Shown piece after piece: positions 52,394 to 61,345 of a stretch of DNA of 64,000 nt. Every line of letters begins with the position of its first letter. Position 1 is the first letter of the stretch. The translations under genes and the position numbers were made by a program. The DNA is from Thiohalocapsa sp. PB-PSB1 (lineage in GTDB: Bacteria > Pseudomonadota > Gammaproteobacteria > Chromatiales > Chromatiaceae): positions 2,294,001-2,358,000 of the forward strand of contig CP050890.1 of assembly GCA_016745215.1 (NCBI GenBank). Direction: 5' to 3'. The notes under the pieces are model-generated. The model saw only the letters and a list, made by a program, of their open reading frames with translations. It searched no databases and had not been told where the DNA came from.

Positions 52394-52656
52394 TGGCGAT
52401 CTCCTTCAATGGTGCGTGCAATGGCAACGACAAAGACAAAGGCGAGCACGCCAAAGATCAAGGCCACGTCCAGGTAAAGTGGCGTCTCGAACAGCGCCGC
52501 GAGGCCGGCGATGACCGCCGTGGCCGTCACGGACAGGGTGTCGGCGGCAACCACTCGGTCTGCCGCGCCTGGCCCAAGCACAAGCCGCAGTAAACCGAGC
52601 AGCAGAGCGGCACCGGCCATGGCGAAGGCGAGAGTCTCTAACAGATTCAGGGTCAT
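52390..52656 (-). CDS. mnhF: MrpF/MbxB-like subunit
   Basis: An 88-residue protein with three helices and the family motif LVLGPGAADRVVAADTL (about 27-43). Ends FVVAIARTIEGDRQ. Overlaps both neighbours by 4 bp. Small Mrp subunit needed for antiport complex assembly. Confidence 0.92.
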   Translation of the reverse strand: MTLNLLETLAFAMAGAALLLGLLRLVLGPGAADRVVAADTLSVTATAVIAGLAALFETPLYLDVALIFGVLAFVFVVAIARTIEGDRQ

Positions 52657-53174
52657 TTGAGAAAGCCCTCGATATATCGCTCAAAATCGGATGCGATAGC
52701 GTGGGTCGCCTGTTCTAGGTCGGTGCCCGGTGGGCAGTCGATCCAGTGTACCAACAGGCGGTCGTCGCAGACGTCGATGACCAAGGTGCCCGGTGTCAGC
52801 GTGATACTATTAGCGAGCAGCATGCGTCCGAGCGGCGATTGCAATTTGGTTCCGATTTCGACCAGGGCCGGGCGAATCGGTAGTGACGGGGTCAAAACCC
52901 GACGCGCTAGGTCAAGGTTGGCGACGATCAGCGCGGCGAAGAATCGGCCCAGATAGAGCACCAGATAGATGGGCGCCATCGGTGTGAGGCGTATGCCGGC
53001 GAAGATGCCGAGTCGCGGCGCGGCGAGTAAGGTCACTAGCAATCCGGCCGCGACGGCGGCAACCCATTCCTGTTTGTCGAGACTGCCCGCGAGCAAGAGC
53101 CACAGCAGTACCGAAACGGCAAACGCGATGAGAAAATGGATTGGCCTGGGACTATCCTGAATAGGCTGACTCAT
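52653..53174 (-). CDS. mnhE: MrpE/MbxA-like subunit, first gene of the operon
   Basis: A 173-residue MrpE-family protein: hydrophobic N-terminal half (FLIAFAVSVLLWLLLAGSLD, then YLVLYLGRFFAALIVANLDL) and soluble C-terminal part with MLLANSITLTPGTLVIDVCD and LLVHWIDCP, the typical MrpE region. No gene lies upstream on this strand within 385 bp, so the operon promoter is expected at 53175-53300. From here 14 genes run to 40786, mostly with overlapping starts and stops. Confidence 0.92.
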   Translation of the reverse strand: MSQPIQDSPRPIHFLIAFAVSVLLWLLLAGSLDKQEWVAAVAAGLLVTLLAAPRLGIFAGIRLTPMAPIYLVLYLGRFFAALIVANLDLARRVLTPSLPIRPALVEIGTKLQSPLGRMLLANSITLTPGTLVIDVCDDRLLVHWIDCPPGTDLEQATHAIASDFERYIEGFLK

Positions 53175-53559
53175 GCTGCGACCTCAGTGGCAAAGCGGCA
53201 AGGCGTGAACCGGGAGAGCAATCAAGGCCCTCGCGAGCGGTTGGACGGGATTCAGTCCAATGCCATATAGGCGAGCATTATACCGAGCGCGGAGCCTGGC
53301 GTGTAGCGGGTAAACGCCGAGCGGCCAGAATTTCTTTCCGTGGCAGAGCGCCAGTAGTGCCGTCATGGCAGCGTGGGTGCATGTCGATTTGGCTTTTGCT
53401 GTGCAGCGATGTTCCTGCGCGTCGGAACGGGCAGGGTGGTAGAACTTTACCTGACAAAGAGCGGGTAGTGAGATCTTGGTGTGGCGCCCGGGCTCGACGC
53501 TGCTGCGCCGTCATCCGCAGGGCGGCCAGGTGGGGCATTTCTTCAGGGGCGGGTATTAC
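53175..53559. other. Intergenic stretch, likely promoter region of the Mbx-like operon
   Basis: No gene recognised; short open frames here lack ribosome sites and family similarity. The upstream control of the mrpE-first operon should lie in its left part. I could not pick a convincing promoter. Confidence 0.3.
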
Positions 53560-54234
53560 TCAGTGGCCCGCGCGGCTCCACCAGCGCGACAGCCGGCGCT
53601 GGAAGGTGCGCGACGGTACTCCCTCGTTATGGGATACATCGTTGAAGACGCGTAGCCGCGCACGGGTGACGCTGGCAAAATCGAGGATAGTCAGGGCTGA
53701 GGGGCTTTGGTCGAGCCTATCCCGATAGCCTCGGGCATCGAAGCCCAGCAGGCTGCTGACCAGAAGCCGGTTGGTACCCTTATGGGAGACCACGAGTACC
53801 GAGCGGCGCTCGTGCTGTTGGACGATGCGGCGCATCACGGGGAGTGCCCGGGCCAGTACCTGGATGCCGGACTCGCCGCCGGCCGGGCCGATGGTCAGTG
53901 GATCATCCTCCCAAGCCTCGTACTCGTCCGGATAGTTGGCCTCTACCTCGTCGCGGGTCTTACCCTCCCAGTGTCCGTAATCGATCTCTCTCAGATCCGG
54001 TTCGGTAAGCGGCTCGAGGTCATGGGGTCCGGCAATGATCCGCGCCGTTTCCAGTGTACGTGCCATCGGGCTTGCGTAAACGGCATCCAGGGTGTCGCAG
54101 CGCAGTCGCTCGGATAAGGCAGTAACTTGGCGGCGGCCTTCATCGGATAAAGAGACATCGGTGGAACCGGCAAAACGGTCCTCCGCGGTTAAATCGGTGG
54201 CACCGTGTCGGACAAGATAAATGCGGGTTGGCAT
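53560..54234 (-). CDS. Histidine phosphatase family protein
   Basis: A 224-residue protein starting MPTRIYLVRHGATDLTAEDR. The LVRHG motif has the phosphorylated His10, YASPMARTLETARII the conserved Arg, DYGHWEGKTRDEVEANYPDE the Glu region, and VVSHKGTNRLLVSSLLG the second His. This is the phosphoglycerate-mutase-like fold; many members are broad phosphatases, and GpmB- or CobC-like roles are possible. It is not linked to the cob genes and is followed by repeat-rich DNA upstream. Substrate not assignable. Confidence 0.85.
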   Translation of the reverse strand: MPTRIYLVRHGATDLTAEDRFAGSTDVSLSDEGRRQVTALSERLRCDTLDAVYASPMARTLETARIIAGPHDLEPLTEPDLREIDYGHWEGKTRDEVEANYPDEYEAWEDDPLTIGPAGGESGIQVLARALPVMRRIVQQHERRSVLVVSHKGTNRLLVSSLLGFDARGYRDRLDQSPSALTILDFASVTRARLRVFNDVSHNEGVPSRTFQRRLSRWWSRAGH

Positions 54235-54383
54235 AGAGACCTCGATGTATCAGATGTTTTATCTTTGTCAGAGAAATGTGGGTGCGATGATGCCACTACA
54301 AGAATGGTGATATTGACGGCTTGTCGGGTTGACTCGAGAACCCCGAGTTCCAACAACACACGGATTTGCATAAGGAAAGTGTC

Positions 54384-54530
54384 TATAGGACACCAATTTT
54401 GCTTGACCTTCCTCAGTATTTATTATCTATAGGACACCTATAAGACACCTATCTATAGGACACCCGTTTTGTTATCTATAGGTTATCTATAGGACACCTA
54501 CTATCTATGGGATTCCCATTTTGCTTGACC
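54384..54530. repeat. Cluster of short CTATAGGACACC repeats
   Basis: The string CTATAGGACACC occurs at about 54385, 54431, 54461 and 54489, with shortened forms (CTATAAGACACC, CTATGGGATTCC) in between, and two copies of TTTTGCTTGACC close subunits near 54403 and 54521. A related GGACACCCACTTTGGTTGACC-like string lies near 54997. The spacing is irregular and the units are imperfect. Confidence 0.7.
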
Positions 54531-54647
54531 CTGCATCGCTTGGTCGCATGCACTTTCCCCACGCTGTTGGATGCTACGATGCTGAAGGTATCCCGAATCG
54601 TGATACGGTCGAATCCGATCCGCTCACGACACAGTCGTGTCCTGACC

Positions 54648-54899
54648 TAGGCTGTCGAAATGTCCTGAGTTTTGATGCCAAACCGATTCCGGGTTTTGGA
54701 TTGCATCATCGAACGCACTGGGGAAGCCTCATCGGTGTCGGGGTCGCTATCGGAATCGGAATCGAATCCGCTCATCGATCAAAACAGCCAGCTCGATACC
54801 AATCCCTAATTCCGACCTTGACACCGACACCGACACCGATTAGGCATCCATAAACCGGGAAGCGCTTGTTTTAGTGAGACGGCAGATTTCGACAGCCTA
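54648..54899 (+). mobile_element. 252-bp inverted-repeat element with 9-bp target duplication
   Basis: Ends TAGGCTGTCGAAAT (54648-54661) and ATTTCGACAGCCTA (54886-54899) are perfect 14-bp complements. The 9-bp GTCCTGACC lies on both sides (54639-54647 and 54900-54908). The interior has no gene and contains GACACC hexamers (three units). Too small to encode a transposase, so it must be moved by an enzyme supplied from elsewhere. Confidence 0.88.
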
Positions 54900-55019
54900 G
54901 TCCTGACCTACCAATCGGACAGCGTACGCAGATCTTCGCAATTCCCGGTATGGCAGCGTAGAAAAAAACGGATGGGAAAAAACGGGAAAAAAAACGGACA
55001 CCCACTTTGGTTGACCGAA

Positions 55020-55285
55020 TAGACGAATAGTAGACAAATAATCTGGGACTGTGGCGGTTGCGACAGGAGTTGTATGGGTCTTCAGAAAATGACTCTGTCA
55101 TGCAAACCCAAAATGATCTTTCAAAATCAACGAGTCGCGATTACGCAGCTCCAAGATTTTGTTCTGAAAGACTACAGCTGACCTCAGAGATAGCCGCAGT
55201 GGCCGCATCCGTCGATATGACCGCTAAAGGCGGTGGTAGGCAGGTTGCAATGGGGTGCAATGCTTTTTTAGTCGCCCGCTCGGTA
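55020..55285. other. Intergenic stretch downstream of the DNA methyltransferase
   Basis: Lower-GC DNA between the repeat cluster and the methyltransferase stop. A plus-strand frame (55058-55585) overlaps the methyltransferase and resembles nothing; I regard it as non-coding. No restriction enzyme gene was seen. Confidence 0.3.
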
Positions 55286-56203
55286 TCAGAACAAACCTGC
55301 ACGCAACCGTCTATTGCAGATCTCAATATACTCAGGGCTGATGTCATATCCGATGCAATGCCGATTCAAATAGTTTGCTGCAAGAAGCGTGGAACCGCTG
55401 CCGCAAAAAGGATCGAGAACGATTTGTCCCTCGACAGTAGTCAGTTCGATCAACGCCTGCATCAACTTGACAGGCTTCTGTGTCGGGTGCAGGCCAGATT
55501 CTTTGGGCGCGAAGGTTTCTCGAAGTACGTTCTCTACGCGTTCGGAATACTTGCTGTAGGCGTCTTGATTGAATGCTCCTACTGAATGATTGAGTATGTT
55601 ATCCGCGATTGTTGTGCCGATCTTATAAGGCTTTGTGAACCATACGATCGGCTCGAAAGTTGGCCGCAAGTTTCCGATTCGCCACCCAGCCCATTGCTTG
55701 GCCGCCTCGGAATTACCTCGGCGCTCATACACAACGCTTAGCCTTTGCGCCCGGTGAGGGGCTCTGGCTCGCTCCCAAGCGAGCATGTCTTTGTAGCTAA
55801 AGCCGCTGTCTTCCATAGCGGCGATACACCGATGAGACAGCCTTCGACCGGCGAAGATGATCGCCGACCCTCCTGGCTTCAAAGCACGAAGCCAGCTTGG
55901 AGCCCAAGTCATGCACCACTCGTAATATTCACGAGGAATGGCTCGATCCGCCTCTGACCAGCCATTAATAGGTTTCCCGCGGTTTTTGAACAGGGCTCCC
56001 GCCTTCGACTGGGCGGGACTGTTGCCCCGATACGCCGAATTGGTATTCCTATGGAGAACGTCCCAATCATCTGCGCCAATACCGTACGGAATATCACTCA
56101 AGATGAGATCGATCGATTCCTCATTCAGCCGTTTCACTGCCTCAATAGAATCAGCGCATTCTGCATGCATGGACAACGGAGACTCGACTACCTTAGTTGA
56201 CAT
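55286..56203 (-). CDS. Site-specific DNA methyltransferase (N4-C or N6-A, beta class)
   Basis: A 305-residue enzyme with motif IV early (LILSDIPYGIG, residues 34-44) and the AdoMet motif late (VLDPFCGSGSTLLAANYL, about 264-281), the beta-class order. HPTQKPVKLMQALIELT precedes motif I as usual. SDIPY rather than DPPY or SPPY leaves the target base undecided between N4-cytosine and N6-adenine. The gene is AT-richer than its neighbours, is surrounded by repeats and lacks an adjacent restriction gene, so it looks like an acquired orphan methyltransferase. Start ATG 56203. Confidence 0.88.
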   Translation of the reverse strand: MSTKVVESPLSMHAECADSIEAVKRLNEESIDLILSDIPYGIGADDWDVLHRNTNSAYRGNSPAQSKAGALFKNRGKPINGWSEADRAIPREYYEWCMTWAPSWLRALKPGGSAIIFAGRRLSHRCIAAMEDSGFSYKDMLAWERARAPHRAQRLSVVYERRGNSEAAKQWAGWRIGNLRPTFEPIVWFTKPYKIGTTIADNILNHSVGAFNQDAYSKYSERVENVLRETFAPKESGLHPTQKPVKLMQALIELTTVEGQIVLDPFCGSGSTLLAANYLNRHCIGYDISPEYIEICNRRLRAGLF

Positions 56204-56421
56204 TCAGTAATCCAGGGGACGAAAGGTGCGTTGCTGGTCGAAATCGGTATCGAAATTGAAATTCCGAGTCCGCGAACACTTGATCCTAGCAACTCCTCGA
56301 ATAGACACAGATTCAAAAGCATGCTGCCATTGGCCATATCAGGACTTTCACCTGGTCTGGATGCCGATCGGCTGAAGTGTTTGTCGCATAATCCTGCTTC
56401 AACAGCAAGTTCCCGAAGGCA

Positions 56422-57771
56422 TCATGTTTGGAATGGTTGGCGCTCATCCGGGTTCGATATTGCCAGATCCCGGAGGCTGATGTCTCCCAGCGTTGCATGA
56501 CAGGCATCGTCGAGCTGCTGTTCCAAGGCGTCGATAGCCGTGGTCGATACTGGTTGTTGGGTCATGACTCGAGCCTCGCCGTAACATCGAATCGCACGCA
56601 GCAATTCATATAGTGGGATCTGCTCCGGTGCACGCGCTGGTACATAGCAAGGTGGATCGTCCCCGGTATGGACCAATAGTCCGGCTTCTTCCAGCATGTT
56701 CAGCACATTGCGAATATTGGTCGGTGGCATGGCCACGGCCTGTGCCAGTGTGTCAGCATTGCAAGGTGGGTTCTCGCTGTAGTAGGCGGCTGCTACATGG
56801 GTGGCGATCAGCAGAGCCAAGCGTTCGCGCAGGCGATTGCTGAGTCGTAGGTCGCGGCTTGCCGAACCGAGATATTCCGGGTACTGATGATAAAAGGCGA
56901 TGTTGGCGCCGACCAACAGGATCAGCCAGGCGATGTACACCCAGATCATGAATAAAATCAGGATCGCCAGGCTGGAGTAAATGGCCGCATACTGGGTCGA
57001 GCCGGACATGAAGTTGGCAAATACATAGCCGATGCTTTGCCAAAGCAATCCGGCAATCAGCGCGCCGATCAAGGCCGAGCGTATGCGCACCCGGGTGTTC
57101 GGCATGAATACATAGGCGAAGGTAAAGGCAAGTGTGATCAGCAGGTAGGGAACCAGTCGCCCAACGCTGTCCAGCAGGAAGCCCAGAGGTTCGAGGCCGA
57201 TGATGTGCTCTATCACGGCATTGCTGCGCAGTGAAGCGGTCGCGCCCACCGCCGAGAAAAACAGAACCGGGCCGATCAGCAATACGCTTAGATATTGGCT
57301 GAAGCGCTGTGCCAGCGGGCGCGTTTCCTGTACGTGCCAGGTGAAATTAAAGACTTGTTCAATCTTCGAAATCAGCGTGATCACCGAGTACAGTAAAACA
57401 GCCAGTCCGACGGAACCGAGCACGCCGACATTGGTGTTATCCACGTAGGTGATTAACTTGGTTACAATTTCACGACCCTGGGCGCCCAGCGGCGAGAGTG
57501 CCTCCATGAGTACGGGCTCGAGTTGGTTGTGGACACCGAAGCCCTTGAGTACCGAGAAGCTGACCGCCAATAGGGGCACCAGCGCTAATAAGGTGGAATA
57601 CACCAGGCTCATGGCTTGCAGATTCAGCAGGCCATGGCTGAAATCGCGACCAATCGCATGCACCATGCGTGCCGGCAGCAGTAGATTGCGCTGCCAAATT
57701 GGCAGATCGTTGGGATCTGTTTGCCATAGCAGGCGTTCCAGATTGCTCGGAATTTGGTGAGAGGAACCCAT
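56422..57771 (-). CDS. yihY: YihY-family inner membrane protein
   Basis: A 449-residue membrane protein (formerly annotated as RNase BN, wrongly). Six or so helices with MSLVYSTLLALVPLLAVSFS, FVFMPNTRVR-like YVFMPNTRVRIRSALIGALI and FANFMSGSTQYAAIYSSLA, the family hallmarks, followed by a C-terminal soluble region (from about 310) with a winged-helix-like segment (ADTLAQAVAMPPTNIRNVL). Function of the family is not settled. Divergent from the TlpA-like gene, whose start is 127 bp away. Confidence 0.88.
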   Translation of the reverse strand: MGSSHQIPSNLERLLWQTDPNDLPIWQRNLLLPARMVHAIGRDFSHGLLNLQAMSLVYSTLLALVPLLAVSFSVLKGFGVHNQLEPVLMEALSPLGAQGREIVTKLITYVDNTNVGVLGSVGLAVLLYSVITLISKIEQVFNFTWHVQETRPLAQRFSQYLSVLLIGPVLFFSAVGATASLRSNAVIEHIIGLEPLGFLLDSVGRLVPYLLITLAFTFAYVFMPNTRVRIRSALIGALIAGLLWQSIGYVFANFMSGSTQYAAIYSSLAILILFMIWVYIAWLILLVGANIAFYHQYPEYLGSASRDLRLSNRLRERLALLIATHVAAAYYSENPPCNADTLAQAVAMPPTNIRNVLNMLEEAGLLVHTGDDPPCYVPARAPEQIPLYELLRAIRCYGEARVMTQQPVSTTAIDALEQQLDDACHATLGDISLRDLAISNPDERQPFQT

Positions 57772-57897
57772 ATCGTTTCCGCACGCTTTTGATGCTCGTC
57801 GACGTCACCGCTCGCAGAGACGAAGTGCGCGCAGCACATCTTTCCCGATAGGACGTCGTTGTTGACAACTCACTATTAACAATAGAGACCGAAACTT

Positions 57898-58437
57898 GTG
57901 AAGTCCCGTTTTTATTACCCTTTTCGCCTCGCTTCATTTTACATTCTATTTTGGATGTTGGGATTTTGGATACTGAGCCTGACCGCGAGTGCGCAAGATA
58001 CATCATTAACCTCTATCCCCGATCAGCCGATTGCTCCTGGTTTCGAGCTGAAGGATGCGGATGGTCGACAATATAGGCTGGAGGATATGCGTGGCAAGCC
58101 TGTAATAATCAATTTTTGGGCCACCTGGTGTCCGCCATGCCGGGCTGAAATGCCATCAATGCAGCGTGCCTGGGATCAAGTGAAAGACGACGGAATTCTA
58201 ATGCTGGCCATCAATGTCGGTGAGGATGCTGACACCATTGAGCAGTTTGTCAATGAACTTGGCGTTGATTTTCCGCTCCCTATGGATACTGATTCGAAGG
58301 TCGCGCAACAATGGCCGATGACTGGTCTGCCGACCACTTTTGTAGTTGACCCCGCGGGGCGTCTGGTCTATCGAGCACAGGGTGAGCGCGAGTGGGATGC
58401 TCCGGAGTTGCTCGAGCTGGTGCATGCGCTGAAATAA
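57898..58437 (+). CDS. TlpA-like periplasmic thioredoxin
   Basis: A 179-residue protein with an N-terminal signal or anchor (LASFYILFWMLGFWILSLTA) and a thioredoxin fold. FWATWC78PPC81RAEMPSMQ is the active site; the CPPC motif and GLPTTFVVDPAGRLVYRAQG near the C-terminus (with the cis-Pro in GLPTTF) place it with TlpA/ResA-like reductases used in cytochrome c maturation or periplasmic thiol reduction. The start is GTG 57898; no ATG fits. No cytochrome maturation genes lie nearby. Confidence 0.88.
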   Translation: MKSRFYYPFRLASFYILFWMLGFWILSLTASAQDTSLTSIPDQPIAPGFELKDADGRQYRLEDMRGKPVIINFWATWCPPCRAEMPSMQRAWDQVKDDGILMLAINVGEDADTIEQFVNELGVDFPLPMDTDSKVAQQWPMTGLPTTFVVDPAGRLVYRAQGEREWDAPELLELVHALK

Positions 58438-58724
58438 CAACCAACATTTGGTGCGCGGCGCGTTCCCCCGATGCGATCATTGCTCGACCAATCCTCCGGC
58501 AGGGGGCAACGCGACCTGGAGAAAGTTCCACAATCAAACAGCACATCTTCTTTGGACTTCCGAGGTTGGAGCTATGAAACACTGAAAAGCGCGAAAAAGG
58601 GCTCTGATTTGACATGTTATCCAGCTCGTTTTCCCGTTTTTCGCATTTCTCCTGAGTCTGCCTTGCCGATGGCGATATTCGTACTGCTTAGGTGCTGCCT
58701 TCGTAGACTGTTCACCTATTGGCC

Positions 58725-58792
58725 TTGGCCTCTTTGCACACTCTGCGTCTCTGCGGTGAACCCTTTATTCTCTGAAGGCAGCGCCCAGTAAA
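58725..58792 (+). repeat. Repeat family A, partial copy
   Basis: The string CTCTGCGTCTCTGCGGTGAA, then CCCTTTATTCTCTGAAGGCAG, matches the right half of the family A copies at 37196-37316 and 59301-59346. No gene. Confidence 0.6.
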
Positions 58793-58984
58793 CGTCAGGT
58801 TTCTCACGCTCTGATGTCATGTCTTTTCGACCCCGATCCCGATCCCGATCTTTATCAAGCAGTGCTGGGCGGGTTGCACCCTGCGGTATCTTCAGTTCAT
58901 TTGTCGAGAAGACAGTGGCCTAGAGTCTTTCTCCCGGGAAGGGCGCGGCGCTCGCATCCGCTCCGCTGGCATGATTTGCTGGGT

Positions 58985-59346
58985 CGCCCGCAAGCGGGCT
59001 CCTACGCCGACCGGTTCCCACAGCTGGTCAAGGTCCGCTTGCGGGCGAGGAGCCTTGACCTAGGCTGTCGAAATGTCCTGAGTTTTGATGCCAAACCGAT
59101 TCCGGGTCTTGGATTGCTTCATCGAACGCACGGGGGAAGCCTAATCGGTGTCGGGGTCGCTATCGGAATCGGAATCAAATCCGCTCATCGATCAAAACAG
59201 CCAGCTCGATACCAACCCCTAATTCCGACCTTGACACCGATTAAGCATCCATAAACCGGGAAGCGCTTGTTTTAGTGAGACGGCAGATTTCAACAGCCTA
59301 GCCTTGACCCCTCTGCGTCTCTGCGGTGAATCCTTACATTTTTTGA
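58985..59346 (+). repeat. Repeat family A copy interrupted by the inverted-repeat element
   Basis: GGCTCCTACGCCGACCGG and CGCTTGCGGGCGAGGAGCC (58993-59055) and GCGTCTCTGCGGTGAATCC (from about 59315) are the left and right parts of family A. They are separated by the 240-bp element at 59061-59300 and its 9-bp target duplication. The corresponding joined sequence at 37 kb reads GCGAGGCGCCTTGGCCCCTC. Confidence 0.8.
59061..59300 (+). mobile_element. 240-bp inverted-repeat element with 9-bp target duplication
   Basis: Starts TAGGCTGTCGAAAT (59061-59074) and ends ATTTCAACAGCCTA (59287-59300), complementary except one base. GCCTTGACC flanks both sides (59052-59060 and 59301-59309). It is nearly identical to 54648-54899 but 12 bp shorter, explained by two fewer GACACC hexamers. 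No gene inside. Confidence 0.88.
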
Positions 59347-59442
59347 AGGCAGCACCCCCTGGGTGCAGCGGGCGAGTTGACCTGCGCAGCTACATGCTAT
59401 AGAAGGCAGCTCCCGGCACGATGCGCTTGCAGTCCTGGGTCT

Positions 59443-60789
59443 TCAGGCCGGTTCCGAAACTTCGGCCAGGCTTAATGCGTAGAGCGCGGCGGCAAGCGAG
59501 CCTACAGCCAGTACCAGGATGACGCTGGCGGCGTCGTATAGGTCGGCAATGATGCCGATTAGCCCGCCCGCCAGCATCGCAATGCCGATGGCGGTGTTGC
59601 TGACTGCGACCATGGCCGCCCGGGTATCGCTTTGGGCCATATCCACCAGATAGACCTTGCGACCCAGGCGCACGCCTGCATGAGCGATGTTCAATAACAG
59701 AAACAGCGCCGCGAATGCATAAGGTCCTTGCAACAGTGGCACATCGATCTGGGCAAAAAGCCAGGTCATTAATCCAACGATGCCTGCTGCTGCCGAAGCC
59801 AGCGCCATGACCCATCGGGAGGAACGGTCGCTGAGCCGCCCCCAGATTGGAGCGCTGATGCTGCTGGCAAGACCGCTGGCGATGATCAGCAATCCGAGCC
59901 CAGTCAGGTCGCCACCGCTGCTGCTTTGCAGCAGCAATACGTAAAACGGCGGTGCCAATGCCACGCTCAGCAATGCGATGCGTACCAGTACAAAATTGCG
60001 GAACATGGCATCGGTGCGCAGCAGTGCGATGCTCTCGATGGCGACCGTCAATGCATTGCCGCCGCCTTCGCTGGCACCGGGTTGTTCGATAATAAAGCGA
60101 ATTACCAGGGCTGCCAGGGCGAATAACAGGGCGGCACCAGCCAGCAGGACGACAAACAGCTTGCTGCTGGTATCGTCGGCGGCGGCGAATTGCAGCAAAA
60201 ACCCCAATAGTAATGTCATTGCACCGGCAATACCGGCAGATAGACCCATTAGGTTACCTCGTCTGGCCTTGGATACGGTCTTCCCCAACACATCTTTGGC
60301 GGATACTGAGCACAGGCCGCGGGCCAAACTGAATAGGATCAACAGGCCCAGGATTGCCCAACCCGCGCTGGCGCCAGACAAGGTTGCCGCGGCAAGCGCC
60401 ATCAGCGCCAGCGCCGCTGCCGACAGCATGGAGCCCAAGATCCACACGCCCTTGCGCAGCGCCATCCGGCGGATGTAGGCGGCAACGGCTAGCTGCGGCA
60501 AGAGTACGCCGGCCTCGCGAATTGGTACTAACAAACCCACCAAGGCTGCCGGCGAACCGAGCGCGCCGAGCAGCCATGGTAGAATTAATTTTGCGCTGCA
60601 TCATTCGTCGGCAACTTTGGTCAGCAGATTCGCCCCGAGATAGGCGAAGAAGTTGCGAGGTTGGTCTTTACAGGACTCTGCTGGGATGTCTTTGCAGACG
60701 CGGGCATCCTCGTCGCCGGTGACGAGGTCGTATAAAGTACCGAGCGGCTGATTGACGGCGGAGTTGAAAGAGTGATTTGCTGTAGTCAT
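59443..60789 (-). pseudogene. MFS transporter gene with in-frame TGA
   Basis: The frame from ATG 60789 reads 62 codons (MTTANHSFNS...LTKVADE), then TGA at 60603-60601, then continues without a shift as CSAKLILPWLLGALGSPAAL and on to 59443 in a ~380-residue MFS body (LVPIREAGVLLPQLAVAAYI, SARGLCSVSAKDVLGK-like ARGLCSVSAKDVLGKTVSKARRG, GLLIIASGLASSISAP). The N-terminal part (DIPAESCKDQPRNFFAYL) also belongs to this family, so the stop interrupts a single 449-codon gene. A shortened protein could start at a later codon but would lose the first helix. Probable nonsense mutation. Confidence 0.75.
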
Positions 60790-60883
60790 AAAATCTTAAA
60801 GAGTTGGAACCAGTTCGGCCTATTAGGGTCGCACTTGAAGTCACTGTTCCGAAAAATCTGCAACGGGAATTCAGGGGGGAGCC

Positions 60884-61345
60884 GTGGTCAGAGCGCAAGC
60901 CAATATCGAGATCCAGCGGGCACCAGAATCCGTTTATCGGTTTATTACCGATGACTTCGCACGCAATTATCCGCGTTGGTCGCCGGAAGTGAAAGAGCTT
61001 CGGTTGTTGTCAAAGGGGCCGTTACGCGTCGGCACCCTCGCGCGTCAGGTGCGCGTAGATCAAGGGCGGCGCACCGAGTCCACATTCAAGATTACGCAGA
61101 TGCAACCGCATCAGCGGCTCACTTTCCAGGGTACCAGTTTCCCATTTGTTGTCGACTACCGGATCGGTGCCGGTAATGCCCATACCAAGCTAAGCTTTAC
61201 ATTCGAATTGCGTCGGCTGGATCTGATGATGCGACCATTCGAGAAGCTGATCCGGGTGGCGGTGCAGGAGGGGGCGGAGCGTACCGTGCGTAATCTCAAG
61301 CGGTTAATCGAGTCCGAGGTTGCGGCGGAGTCCGAAAAGGCCTAA
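60884..61345 (+). CDS. SRPBCC (START-like) family protein
   Basis: A 153-residue protein starting at GTG 60884, with AGGGGGGAG just before. Begins VRAQANIEIQRAPESVYRFI, the typical first strand and helix of polyketide-cyclase/START-like proteins; SPEVKELRLLS and GTLARQVRVD follow, and a long C-terminal helix (LIRVAVQEGAERTVRNLKRL) closes the pocket. Ligand unknown. It stands between the broken MFS gene and the LOV gene; all three may be unrelated. Confidence 0.85.
   Translation: MVRAQANIEIQRAPESVYRFITDDFARNYPRWSPEVKELRLLSKGPLRVGTLARQVRVDQGRRTESTFKITQMQPHQRLTFQGTSFPFVVDYRIGAGNAHTKLSFTFELRRLDLMMRPFEKLIRVAVQEGAERTVRNLKRLIESEVAAESEKA

Noticed and set aside
53560..54234. Second cobC
   Set aside because: It is a histidine phosphatase of the same superfamily but is unlinked to cob genes and has no ribazole-specific feature.
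54384..54530. CRISPR array
   Set aside because: Repeats are short, imperfect and irregularly spaced, with no cas genes.
55058..55585. 175-codon plus-strand frame overlapping the methyltransferase
   Set aside because: No ribosome site, no recognisable domain, and it overlaps the conserved 3' half of the methyltransferase.
60601..60603. TGA in the MFS gene as a selenocysteine codon
   Set aside because: The position is not conserved as Cys or catalytic in MFS proteins and no recoding hairpin was seen; nonsense mutation is simpler.
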